NCBI GenBank assembly: GCA_020350905.1 | Contig: CP070843.1 | Location: 368,935-374,949 of the forward strand | Direction of reading: 5' to 3' | Source: Deltaproteobacteria bacterium | Lineage (GTDB): Bacteria > Desulfobacterota > Syntrophobacteria > BM002 | Length of the DNA: 6,015 bases | Shown here: in pieces, positions 1 through 6,015 of the stretch | Position numbering within the stretch: position 1 is the stretch's first letter | Layout of the letters: each line of letters opens with the position of its first letter | Position numbers and translations under genes: made by a program | Notes under the pieces: model-generated | The model's database searches: none | Told to the model about the DNA's origin: nothing | The model's input: only the letters and a program-made list of their open reading frames with translations

Positions 1-1560
1 CTACTCAAACAGTCAAAGACAGAGTCGGTGGCCGTCAGTTTTATCTTCTCTTTTGCCAATCCATCTTATGAGAAAAAAATAGAGAAGTTGCTGGAGAACA
101 CAAAGGTTCCGGTCTCCCTCTCCAATGAAATCCTTGCTGAATTCCGTGAATTTGAAAGGACTTCCACAACGGTACTAAATGCCTATGTCTCCCCAAAGAT
201 GCATCAGTACATCGGGCATCTAATGAGTGAAATGGCAAAAGGGGACAGCCTGTCCATCATGCAATCCAACGGGGGCAGTATATCGGCTGAAACTGCCATG
301 CAGGAGTCAGTGCGGACTATTTTGTCGGGACCAGCGGGAGGTGTTGTCGGCGCCCTCGAAATCGGGAAAATGGCGGGAAACAACCATCTTATAACGTTTG
401 ATATGGGCGGCACTTCCACAGATGTTTCCTTGGTGGATGAGTCCCTATCTCTAACTATGGAATCCGAGATTTCAGGCTATCCCATTAAGGTTCCAATGAT
501 TGATATTTATACAGTAGGAGCCGGTGGTGGTTCCATTGCCTCAGTGGATGTGGGGGGATCTTTAGAAGTGGGGCCTGAGAGTGCAGGGGCAGATCCAGGG
601 CCAATTTGCTACGGCAAAGGGGATCAAATCACGGTAACGGATGCCAATTTATATTTGGGAAGATTAATTCCCGAGCATTTTCTAGGTGGCAGCATGGCGC
701 TTCAGGCTGAAAGGCTCGATGGTTTCTTTCAACAAATGGCGAAACAGATAGGATTGTCCCACATAGAGCTCGCTGAAGGTATCCTTTCTGTGGCCAACAC
801 GGCAATGGAAAAAGCCATTCGAGTAATTTCAGTAGAGAAAGGTTACGACCCGAGGGAATTTGTGCTTTTTTCCTTTGGCGGCGCAGGGGGGATGCATTGT
901 GGTTTTCTTGCCAAGCTCTTGAACATACCGAAAGTACTCGTCCCTCAAAATCCAGGCATTTTGTCAGCCATTGGCATGATCATGGCTGATGTTATAAAGG
1001 ACTACTCTTTCACGGTGATGAGAAACCAGCTGAACTGCAGTGCAGACGAACTGTCGAGTCTTTTCGAGGATCTAGAAAAAAGAGGTTTATACGATTTGTC
1101 CAAGGAAGGAATTCGGGAAGAGAATGTAAGGCTTGAGAGATTTCTAGATATGCGCTACCAAGGCCAATCTTATGAGATCATCGTCCCCTTCGACCACAGC
1201 TATATCAGCGACTTTCACAGTCTTCACCAAAAGACCTACGGTTACCGAAACGAGGACAAGATCGTTGAGATAGTCAACATAAGGATGCGAGCAAGGGGCA
1301 TACCCGAGAAACCGAGATTGCAAAAAGCTAGAGAAATGAAAGAGCATCCACCTGCAGAAGCCTTAATCGGGGAAAGGGGAGTGGTGTTCGATCAAAGGGT
1401 AAAAAAGACTCAGATACTTGCACGAGACAAGCTGTTGAGCGGGAACAGAATTTCTGGTCCGGCAATCTTGGTTGAGTATTCTTCCACCATTGTCATTCCC
1501 CCATTCGCGGAGGCTAAGGTAGACGAGTATGGAAATGTGATCATTGAGATTATGGAGTAG
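1..1560 (+). CDS. hyuA: HyuA-like hydantoinase/oxoprolinase ATP-binding subunit (5'-truncated)
   Basis: This is the larger, ATP-using subunit of the hydantoinase A / N-methylhydantoinase / 5-oxoprolinase family, which works with a HyuB partner to open cyclic amides (or to carboxylate ketones in the acetone carboxylase branch). The reading frame is open from base 1, and residues before the GTG at 28 already look like family sequence, so the true start lies upstream. About 519 residues are present; family members usually have roughly 650-700, so the N-terminal part with the first GGTFTD-type motif is missing. Counting from base 1, visible motifs are SNGGS near 89-93, LSGPAGG near 108-114, FDMGGTSTDVSLV at 133-145 (ASKHA-type phosphate loop), VGAGGGSIA near 172-180, ESAGADPGP near 193-201 and FSFGGAGGMH at 290-299. 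The C-terminal GPAI...VDEYGN block is intact. It ends in tandem stops TAG TAG. Family assignment is firm; the substrate is unknown. Confidence 0.95.
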   Translation, partial: LLKQSKTESVAVSFIFSFANPSYEKKIEKLLENTKVPVSLSNEILAEFREFERTSTTVLNAYVSPKMHQYIGHLMSEMAKGDSLSIMQSNGGSISAETAMQESVRTILSGPAGGVVGALEIGKMAGNNHLITFDMGGTSTDVSLVDESLSLTMESEISGYPIKVPMIDIYTVGAGGGSIASVDVGGSLEVGPESAGADPGPICYGKGDQITVTDANLYLGRLIPEHFLGGSMALQAERLDGFFQQMAKQIGLSHIELAEGILSVANTAMEKAIRVISVEKGYDPREFVLFSFGGAGGMHCGFLAKLLNIPKVLVPQNPGILSAIGMIMADVIKDYSFTVMRNQLNCSADELSSLFEDLEKRGLYDLSKEGIREENVRLERFLDMRYQGQSYEIIVPFDHSYISDFHSLHQKTYGYRNEDKIVEIVNIRMRARGIPEKPRLQKAREMKEHPPAEALIGERGVVFDQRVKKTQILARDKLLSGNRISGPAILVEYSSTIVIPPFAEAKVDEYGNVIIEIME

Positions 1561-1635
1561 TAGTCCATGCAATGCTGCAAAGGAATTACGCGAGGCGCCC
1601 TACTCTTGGGTGGCAAGGAGTGCTGGAGTAAGGGT

Positions 1636-1714
1636 AATTTCGGATTGCGGATTGCGGATTGAAAAAATAAATTGCAAACCAGAAACTCAATTTGAAATCC
1701 TCGATTTGCAATCT
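1636..1714. repeat. CGGATTG tandem repeat with imperfect inverted partner
   Basis: The 200-base gap between hyuA and hyuB (1561-1760) contains three exact head-to-tail copies of the 7-mer CGGATTG at 1641-1661, preceded by AATTT. An A-rich middle follows, then a partial inverse copy, GATTTGCAATCT at 1703-1714. Bases 1642-1653 can pair with 1703-1714 along all 12 positions in RNA, eight as Watson-Crick pairs and four as G-U pairs. The core is shared with the repeat after hyuB (3372-3466). I see no gene or clear terminator in the rest of the gap. Origin and function are unknown; a decayed member of a dispersed palindromic repeat family is the likeliest reading. Confidence 0.75.
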
Positions 1715-1746
1715 AAAAACTTTAATACCGTCGGTTTTAATTGTCC

Positions 1747-1754
1747 GGAGGGAG
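1747..1754 (+). promoter_or_regulatory. Ribosome binding site of hyuB
   Basis: GGAGGGAG lies six bases before the GTG at 1761. This strong Shine-Dalgarno match decides the GTG start, whose product begins MKVNPILLEVFKNRF as expected for HyuB N-termini. Confidence 0.85.
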
Positions 1755-1760
1755 TAAACC

Positions 1761-3365
1761 GTGAAAGTCAATCCGATACTGCTGGAAGTCTTCAAGAACC
1801 GATTCTCCTCCATCTCCGAAGAAATGGGGGTCACCCTGAACAGAACAGCCTTCTCCCCCAACATCAAAGAGAGAAGGGACTCTTCTTGTGCAGTATTCGA
1901 CCGACAAGGTGAGATGATCGCTCAGGCTGCCCACATCCCGGTCCACCTGGGCTCTATGCCCATGTCGGTGAAATCTGCTATTCAAAACGTCACCATGGAA
2001 GACGGTGACATGGTGATATTGAATGATCCTTTCAAGGGTGGGACTCACTTGCCGGACATCACCGTTGTTGCTCCTGTTTTTGCCGGTGAAGATGCCCCCT
2101 CCTTTTACGTGGCTAACAGAGCTCATCACGCGGACGTTGGCGGCATGAGTTCTGGATCCATGCCACTTTCCACCTCTTTGTTCCAAGAGGGAATTATCAT
2201 TCCTCCGCTGAAGCTGGTGGACAAAGGAGAGATTGACCGGAAAATGATGAGCTTTCTGCTGAACAATGTCAGAACCCCCAAAGAGAGGGAGGGGGATTTT
2301 GCCGCTCAGATAATGGGAAATATTACTGGGATAAGGAGGACTCAAGAGCTAATCGAAAAATATTCGCTCGAGACCGTCGATTTCTATGCGAAAAGATTAA
2401 TGGATTATGCCGAACGGCTGACCAGACACGCAATAGAAGAGATTCCAGACGGCATCTACACCTTTGAGGATTTTATGGATGATGACGGCTTTACCCAAGG
2501 TACGGTAAAAATTCACGTTTCGGTCACTATCCAGAGAGACAAAGCAATTCTCGATTTTAGGAAATCTAATCCACAAGTCGGAGGAAGCATTAACGCTGTA
2601 CATGCCATTACTCTTTCTGCGGTGCTTTATGTTTTTCGCGCTTTGGTTGAAAGAGATATTCCCACCAATGATGGTGTTCTGAGACCTATAACCGTGCAGA
2701 CCCTGAAGGGCACTGTGGTTGATGCCCAGTTTCCGGCAGCGGTGGCCGGTGGTAATGTTGAGACTTCTCAACGGATCGTTGATGTTATCTTGGGCGCTTT
2801 TGCCCAGGCCCTGCCAAAGAGAATCCCGGCGGCCAGTCAGGGTACCATGAACAATGTGACCATCGGGGGGATTGACCCACGAAACGGAAATCCCTTTGCC
2901 TATTATGAGACCATTGGAGGTGGAATGGGTGCTTCGGCCGCAGATGACGGGGAAAGTGGGGTCCATTCCCATATGACCAACACATTGAACACTCCCATTG
3001 AGGCCCTGGAATATAGTTATCCCTTTCTGGTCACCGAGTATTCCATTCGTCGCTCCACTGGGGGAGAGGGTCTACACCGGGGAGGAGATGGTATAGTCAG
3101 GGAAATTCAGCTTCAATCTGACGCGGACATTACCATTTTATCGGAGCGTAGAAAACTCCCGCCCTACGGTCTTGGTGGTGGCAAACCAGGAGCGGTGGGC
3201 CGGAACGTCATTATCAGGAGTGGGAAACGAATGGAAAAACCGGGGAAATTCTCGGCTTCCCTCCAAAGAAATGACATTGTAAGAGTCGAAACGCCCGGAG
3301 GTGGAGGGTACGGCAAGAAAGGAGCCGGGAGCCAGGAGTCAGAATCCAGTAAGCATAGAGCATAA
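1761..3365 (+). CDS. hyuB: HyuB-like hydantoinase/oxoprolinase subunit
   Basis: This is the partner of HyuA in ATP-dependent cyclic amide hydrolysis (hydantoinase B family, also related to acetone carboxylase and caprolactamase subunits). At 534 residues it is complete and of family length. The N-terminal block contains ERRDSSCAVFD (D40), then LNDPFKGGTHLPD (H96, D99) and ANRAHHADVGG (H122, H123). In characterised relatives an Asp and His residues in these blocks bind the catalytic metal, and all are kept here. Further family blocks are GGNVETSQR near 330-338, ETIGGGMG near 383-390, RRSTGGEGLHRGGDG near 430-444 and the terminal TPGGGGYG at 511-518. The GTG start is set by a strong ribosome binding site. 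A 16-residue polar tail after GYG is encoded by repeat-like DNA and is probably not part of the enzyme core. The gap of 200 bases after hyuA is wider than usual for this pair and is filled by a repeat. The substrate cannot be inferred. Confidence 0.96.
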   Translation: MKVNPILLEVFKNRFSSISEEMGVTLNRTAFSPNIKERRDSSCAVFDRQGEMIAQAAHIPVHLGSMPMSVKSAIQNVTMEDGDMVILNDPFKGGTHLPDITVVAPVFAGEDAPSFYVANRAHHADVGGMSSGSMPLSTSLFQEGIIIPPLKLVDKGEIDRKMMSFLLNNVRTPKEREGDFAAQIMGNITGIRRTQELIEKYSLETVDFYAKRLMDYAERLTRHAIEEIPDGIYTFEDFMDDDGFTQGTVKIHVSVTIQRDKAILDFRKSNPQVGGSINAVHAITLSAVLYVFRALVERDIPTNDGVLRPITVQTLKGTVVDAQFPAAVAGGNVETSQRIVDVILGAFAQALPKRIPAASQGTMNNVTIGGIDPRNGNPFAYYETIGGGMGASAADDGESGVHSHMTNTLNTPIEALEYSYPFLVTEYSIRRSTGGEGLHRGGDGIVREIQLQSDADITILSERRKLPPYGLGGGKPGAVGRNVIIRSGKRMEKPGKFSASLQRNDIVRVETPGGGGYGKKGAGSQESESSKHRA

Positions 3366-3369
3366 GGCA
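3321..3369. repeat. Purine-rich degenerate short repeats at the hyuB 3' end
   Basis: Near-copies of a seven-base unit (GGAGCCG, GGAGCCA, GGAGTCA) run head to tail at 3321-3341. They are followed by AGCATAGAGCATAAGGCA at 3352-3369, in which AGCATA/GGCA-like units recur. The stretch covers the last hyuB codons and the stop, and leads directly into the inverted repeat at 3372. It looks like repeat DNA that has been read through to give the hyuB tail. Confidence 0.55.
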
Positions 3370-3371
3370 GA

Positions 3372-3466
3372 ATTGCGGATTTCCGATTGCGGAATGCGGA
3401 TATTATATTGCAGAATGACGATTCTAGATTGCGGTCCTCTAAAATCCGCAATCCAAAATCCGAAAT
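3372..3466. repeat. Intergenic inverted repeat, 22-base arms
   Basis: The left arm at 3372-3393 begins ATTGCGGATTTCC. The right arm at 3445-3466 ends AAAATCCGAAAT. Comparing the left arm with the reverse complement of the right gives 19 identical bases out of 22. The 51-base loop holds further partial copies of the same words (GCGGAT, GATTGCGG). It fills almost the whole 123-base gap between hyuB and the next gene. In the transcript it would form a long hairpin without a following T run, so it is not a typical intrinsic terminator. It shares the GGATTGCGGATT core with 1636-1661. Confidence 0.8.
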
Positions 3467-3488
3467 GTGAGACAAGGGTCTTGGCATA

Positions 3489-4187
3489 ATGGGTCATGAT
3501 AATTCCATCTACCTGAAACCAACCGCGATCATCGACAGCAATCACCCTAGGATCCAAGACTACTCCATGGAGAAAGTGGAAGGCAGTTATGATCCAGTAG
3601 AGCGTGCAGTAAAACTCTACCTGGCGGTGCGTGATGAAATTCGCTATGATCCTTACAGTCCTTTTCACCTGCCAGAACATTATCGAGCCAGTTCGGTGCT
3701 TGAGCGGGGTCGAAGTTTCTGCGTGCCAAAAGTGTCTCTGCTTTGTGCTTTAGGCCGGGCCTGCCACATCCCCTCACGAGTTGGTTTCGCCACGGTGAAG
3801 AACCATCTGGCCACCAGGCAACTCATCGAGTTTCTGGGAAGTAATGTTTTCGTTTACCACGGTTTCGTGGAGTTCCACCTGGAAGGGAAATGGGTGAAGG
3901 CGACCCCTGCCTTCAACCGGGAGCTCTGCGAAAGGCATAAGGTGGAGCCGTTGCAATTCAATGGACGGGAGGACTCTCTTTTTCACTCTTTCAACCGGGA
4001 AAACAAGAAATATATGGAGTATGTAAAATACCACGGCGCTTATGCTGATATACCGGTTAACGCCATCGTGGCCGCTTGGAAGAAAGCATACGGTGAAGAT
4101 CGGGTCGAAGTTTGGATCGAAATGTATGCCAAACGGGAGATTACTCCTTTTGCTGACTTTGACGAAGAGGAGGTCTGGCAGGGGTAG
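3489..4187 (+). CDS. Transglutaminase-like (papain-fold) protein
   Basis: This 232-residue protein belongs to the bacterial transglutaminase-like superfamily, whose members are cysteine peptidases, amidases or acyltransferases. The catalytic-type Cys78 sits in GRSFCVPKVSLLCALGRA, followed by HIPSRVGFATVKNHL as in the helix and strand after the active Cys of this fold. His124 sits in YHGFVEFHLEGKWVKATP. The third residue, usually Asp in a W-x-x-x-D-P pattern, is Thr139 (WVKATPAFN). A C-terminal helical region (about 160-232) is acidic at the end. There is no signal peptide or membrane segment, so it should be cytoplasmic. The ATG at 3489 has a modest AAGGG ten bases upstream and sits just after the inverted repeat. 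It may be co-transcribed with hyuAB, but the gap and hairpin leave this open. The fold assignment is good; the reaction is unknown. Confidence 0.85.
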   Translation: MGHDNSIYLKPTAIIDSNHPRIQDYSMEKVEGSYDPVERAVKLYLAVRDEIRYDPYSPFHLPEHYRASSVLERGRSFCVPKVSLLCALGRACHIPSRVGFATVKNHLATRQLIEFLGSNVFVYHGFVEFHLEGKWVKATPAFNRELCERHKVEPLQFNGREDSLFHSFNRENKKYMEYVKYHGAYADIPVNAIVAAWKKAYGEDRVEVWIEMYAKREITPFADFDEEEVWQG

Positions 4188-4284
4188 ATAGGAAAACCAG
4201 GAGCTAGTAGGTGAGCCGTTAGATGAGTACACCGAGGGTCCCTGCTGGAGATGGTATTAAACTTGCTGTGGAAAGCGAATCTCT

Positions 4285-5268
4285 ATGAGCAATGATGTGT
4301 CTCAGCGGATAGGAAAGAAGTTGAAGCGTTCATTACTACTTGGTGCAATTTTGGTTGCGGCGTTGACATCAGGTCCTGCTGGTGCTGGAGAGAGAGCAGG
4401 GAAGAAGCTGGTTCTGGTCTGCTCTACCACTCAGATAGCAGATTTTGCTCAACAGATCGTGGGGGATCGATGCGTGGTCAAAACTATTCTGGCGCCTGGG
4501 GCAGATCCACATACATATATGCAAACTCCACAGGATGCCAAGATGGTACTGGAGGCAGATCTTACTCTGCAGAACGGTTTGCACTTGGAAGGTAAGAACT
4601 GGATGGCAACTTTGGCTAGGGATGCCAACAAACCTCTGGTGACAACTGCTGACGGGATAAAACCCATAGAAATTGAAGCGGCGGGAGAAACAATTTCTGA
4701 TCCCCACTCCTGGTTCTCCCCCCGAAATGCAGCGGTGTATATCAACAATATTTTACGGGCAGTTTCGAAGATTGATCCTGAAGGTAAGGAGGAATATCCT
4801 GCAAGGGCAAAACTATATTTGCAGCAGCTTCGGGTTCTTGACTCCTGGATTCGGGAGCAGGTCAACAGGATCCCGCCACATCAGCGAATCCTGGTGACTA
4901 GTCACGATGCTTTCAACTATTTCTGCCGTGAGTACAAATTCAACGCCGACAATAACTACCTAAGTCTTGCCCCCATTGGCTGGTCTACAGGCGCTGAGGT
5001 GGGTGCGGGTATGACTCCAGAAAAGCGAAAACAGGTGATCAACTCAATCCGCAATTATGGTGCCATGGCCGTATTTGTGGAAACCAGCGTCAACCCCAAG
5101 GTGATCCGGGAGATTGCCCGAGAGTCCGGGGTCCGCGTTGGAGGCAAACTGTATTCCGATTCAATGGGTGAGCAAGGAACGGCGGGCGAAACCTATATTG
5201 GCATGATGCGCGAAAACGTACTGACCATCCTCGCCGCGTTGAGGGGCTGGAGGAATATAAGACAGTAG
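4285..5268 (+). CDS. Zn/Mn-type ABC transporter substrate-binding protein (ZnuA/TroA family)
   Basis: This is the periplasmic metal-capturing component of a cluster A-I (ZnuA/TroA/PsaA) importer, 327 residues and complete. The N-terminus has basic residues (KKLKR, 11-15), a hydrophobic stretch near 16-29 and a likely signal peptidase I site near PAGA-GE (about 34-35); no lipobox Cys is placed for a lipoprotein. Predicted metal ligands are His76 (DPHTY), His141 (DPHSW), His207 (TSHDAF) and Asp292 (YSDSMG). The NGLHLEG, ETSVNP and GETYIGM family blocks are present. Three His plus Asp matches zinc-binding ZnuA and TroA proteins better than the His-His-Glu-Asp set of manganese-type PsaA. The long His-rich loop of enterobacterial ZnuA is absent. 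An in-frame TAA at 4258 limits the start, making ATG 4285 the natural choice; the ribosome binding site (GGAAAG at 4270-4275) is weak. The metal remains an inference. Confidence 0.95.
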   Translation: MSNDVSQRIGKKLKRSLLLGAILVAALTSGPAGAGERAGKKLVLVCSTTQIADFAQQIVGDRCVVKTILAPGADPHTYMQTPQDAKMVLEADLTLQNGLHLEGKNWMATLARDANKPLVTTADGIKPIEIEAAGETISDPHSWFSPRNAAVYINNILRAVSKIDPEGKEEYPARAKLYLQQLRVLDSWIREQVNRIPPHQRILVTSHDAFNYFCREYKFNADNNYLSLAPIGWSTGAEVGAGMTPEKRKQVINSIRNYGAMAVFVETSVNPKVIREIARESGVRVGGKLYSDSMGEQGTAGETYIGMMRENVLTILAALRGWRNIRQ

Positions 5269-5275
5269 GAGGGAG
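5267..5275 (+). promoter_or_regulatory. Ribosome binding site overlapping the upstream stop codon
   Basis: AGGAGGGAG begins inside the TAG stop (5266-5268) of the metal-binding protein gene and ends five bases before the GTG at 5281. It supports the GTG start of the small protein and suggests translational coupling. Confidence 0.85.
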
Positions 5276-5280
5276 ACGAA

Positions 5281-5793
5281 GTGCGCATTGCTTTGGCAGT
5301 GCTTATCTGGCTAGTGTTTGTCGGTGGTCTGGGGCTCTATACACACCATCGCGATGCAACCGTCCTGGTATCAGGGCCTGGCGTGGAGATTCAGGCCGCT
5401 GAGGGGAACTATGCTCTGGAGATCACAACGACCTTCACCGTGGAGCCAGATCCTTTCGCGCTTCAGACTGATGAACTGCGTGAGCAGCCGGCACTTGTGG
5501 TACGTCTTGGTGAGCGGGAGATCTTGAAGAGAACTGATCGGGTTGAGGCCGTAACCCCCATAAGGTTAGAACCGTTGCTGGGCCTGGTAGAAGGCACCAA
5601 CGAGATATATCTGGAGGCCAGCCCCCCACTAGAACAGGCGGACAATAGCCAGGCAGTGCGTGTCCAAATTCTGCGTAATGGACAAAGCGTTGCCGAGCAG
5701 ACATTCTGGTCTGCACCCGGAGGAAAAGTGGCAGACACGATGAGGTTTGAACTAGGTACTATCCGGGAGGCGGAGGAGGATCATGGCTCCTAA
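5281..5793 (+). CDS. Unknown membrane-anchored protein in metal transporter operon
   Basis: I do not recognise this 170-residue protein. Residues 2-20 (MRIALAVLIWLVFVGGLGLY) form one hydrophobic segment with a single early Arg. This fits an uncleaved signal anchor or signal peptide, putting the rest outside the cytoplasmic membrane. A His-His-Arg follows at 22-24. Residues 27-160 alternate short hydrophobic stretches with turns (for example ATVLVSGPGVEI, YALEITTTFTVEP, PALVVRLGER, TNEIYLEASPP, AVRVQILRNG), which suggests an all-beta, Ig-like sandwich. The end is acidic (EAEEDHGS). It has no Cys and few His, so an obvious metal site is lacking. Its GTG start follows a strong ribosome binding site, and its end overlaps the ATPase gene by 11 bases, so it is very likely produced with the transporter. 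A role as a partner of the binding protein or permease is inference from position only. Confidence 0.85.
   Translation: MRIALAVLIWLVFVGGLGLYTHHRDATVLVSGPGVEIQAAEGNYALEITTTFTVEPDPFALQTDELREQPALVVRLGEREILKRTDRVEAVTPIRLEPLLGLVEGTNEIYLEASPPLEQADNSQAVRVQILRNGQSVAEQTFWSAPGGKVADTMRFELGTIREAEEDHGS
5772..5780 (+). promoter_or_regulatory. Ribosome binding site of the ABC ATPase gene
   Basis: GGAGGAGGA lies inside the end of the preceding gene; its GGAGG core is six bases before the ATG at 5783. Placement within the upstream coding region indicates coupled translation. Confidence 0.8.
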
Positions 5794-6015
5794 CGAATCC
5801 TCACCAACTGCAACCATTGAGGTGGAGAACCTTACGGTAAGCTACGGCCCCAAACCTGCACTGCTGGATGTCTCCTTGGCCATCAACAGGGGTTTGCTCG
5901 TCGGGGTCATTGGTCCCAATGGTTCTGGCAAGTCTACTCTCATCAAAGCAATACTAGGTTTCGTAAAACGCGACGTCGGTTCCGTAAAAATCCTTGGGAT
6001 TCCAACAGAGAAAGC
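5783..6015 (+). CDS. Metal ABC transporter ATP-binding protein (ZnuC/TroB type, 3'-truncated)
   Basis: This is the first 77 codons of an ABC ATPase that should power the metal importer from the cytoplasmic side. It reads MAPNESSPTATIEVENLTVS at the start, with the A-loop aromatic Tyr21 (SYGPKPALLDV) and a complete Walker A motif GPNGSGKST at 44-52, then LIKAILGF as in this family. The Q-loop, signature motif and Walker B fall beyond the window end. The start overlaps the preceding gene by 11 bases in another frame. Assignment to the Zn/Mn class rests mostly on the adjacent binding protein, since the fragment alone is only a generic ABC ATPase. A permease gene is expected downstream. Confidence 0.93.
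   Translation, partial: MAPNESSPTATIEVENLTVSYGPKPALLDVSLAINRGLLVGVIGPNGSGKSTLIKAILGFVKRDVGSVKILGIPTEK

Noticed and set aside
28..30. GTG at 28 as the start of hyuA
   Set aside because: The frame is open to base 1 and lacks a ribosome binding site before 28; the family has over 100 further N-terminal residues, so this is an internal Val.
1641..1661. Possible CRISPR or iteron array from the triplicated CGGATTG
   Set aside because: The units are only seven bases with no spacers, and there is no replication or Cas gene nearby.
1544..1912. A 122-codon + strand frame bridging the hyuA-hyuB gap
   Set aside because: It crosses the repeat and overlaps the start of hyuB in another frame; there is no ribosome binding site and the product is low-complexity translation of the repeat.
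1737..2345. A 202-codon open frame on the minus strand opposite the start of hyuB
   Set aside because: It lies wholly opposite conserved HyuB coding sequence, its product resembles no family I know, and the + strand frame shows clear family motifs throughout.
2397..2972. A 191-codon open frame on the minus strand opposite the middle of hyuB
   Set aside because: It is antisense to conserved HyuB blocks and has no recognisable domain; it is a composition effect.
3372..3466. Intrinsic terminator after hyuB
   Set aside because: The arms are far apart (51-base loop), the stem is not compactly GC-rich and no T run follows.
4188..4284. Promoter or Zur-type operator ahead of the metal-binding protein gene
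   Set aside because: A TATTAA at 4255-4260 could be a -10 box, but no matching -35 lies at the right distance and no AT-rich palindrome of Zur type is visible.

Overview
The window holds six genes, all on the + strand. Two are cut by the window edges (the first at its 5' end, the last at its 3' end). They fall into two functional blocks. The first block (about 1-3365) is a hydantoinase/oxoprolinase-type pair: the C-terminal three quarters of a HyuA-like ATP-dependent subunit, then a complete HyuB-like subunit. The second block (4285 to the end) is the start of a zinc/manganese-type ABC uptake operon. It contains a periplasmic metal-binding protein, a small membrane-anchored protein I cannot identify, and the first part of the ATPase. 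Between the blocks lies a transglutaminase-fold protein (3489-4187) with a clear Cys and His but no Asp at the usual third position.

The two gaps on either side of hyuB carry related repeats built on the core GGATTGCGGATT. The upstream copy (1636-1714) starts with three exact tandem copies of CGGATTG. The downstream copy (3372-3466) is a long inverted repeat with 22-base arms. Just before the downstream copy, inside the last codons of hyuB, is a purine-rich stretch of near-repeats. It supplies a 16-residue tail beyond the normal end of the HyuB family. Low-complexity intergenic repeats of this style are, from general knowledge, frequent in large environmental genomes such as Desulfobacterota (former Deltaproteobacteria) and their relatives. 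With the Gram-negative-looking secreted binding protein, this hints at such an organism, but the assignment is a weak inference and no rRNA or other marker is present.

HyuA and HyuB should act together as an ATP-driven amide or lactam hydrolase, or a related carboxylase; the substrate cannot be read from the sequence. The metal operon is tightly packed: a ribosome binding site overlaps the stop codon of the binding protein, and the small protein overlaps the ATPase gene by 11 bases. The small protein is therefore probably made together with the transporter. It is the best candidate for an undescribed component in this window. The 97-base gap 4188-4284 shows no convincing terminator, promoter or Zur-type operator.
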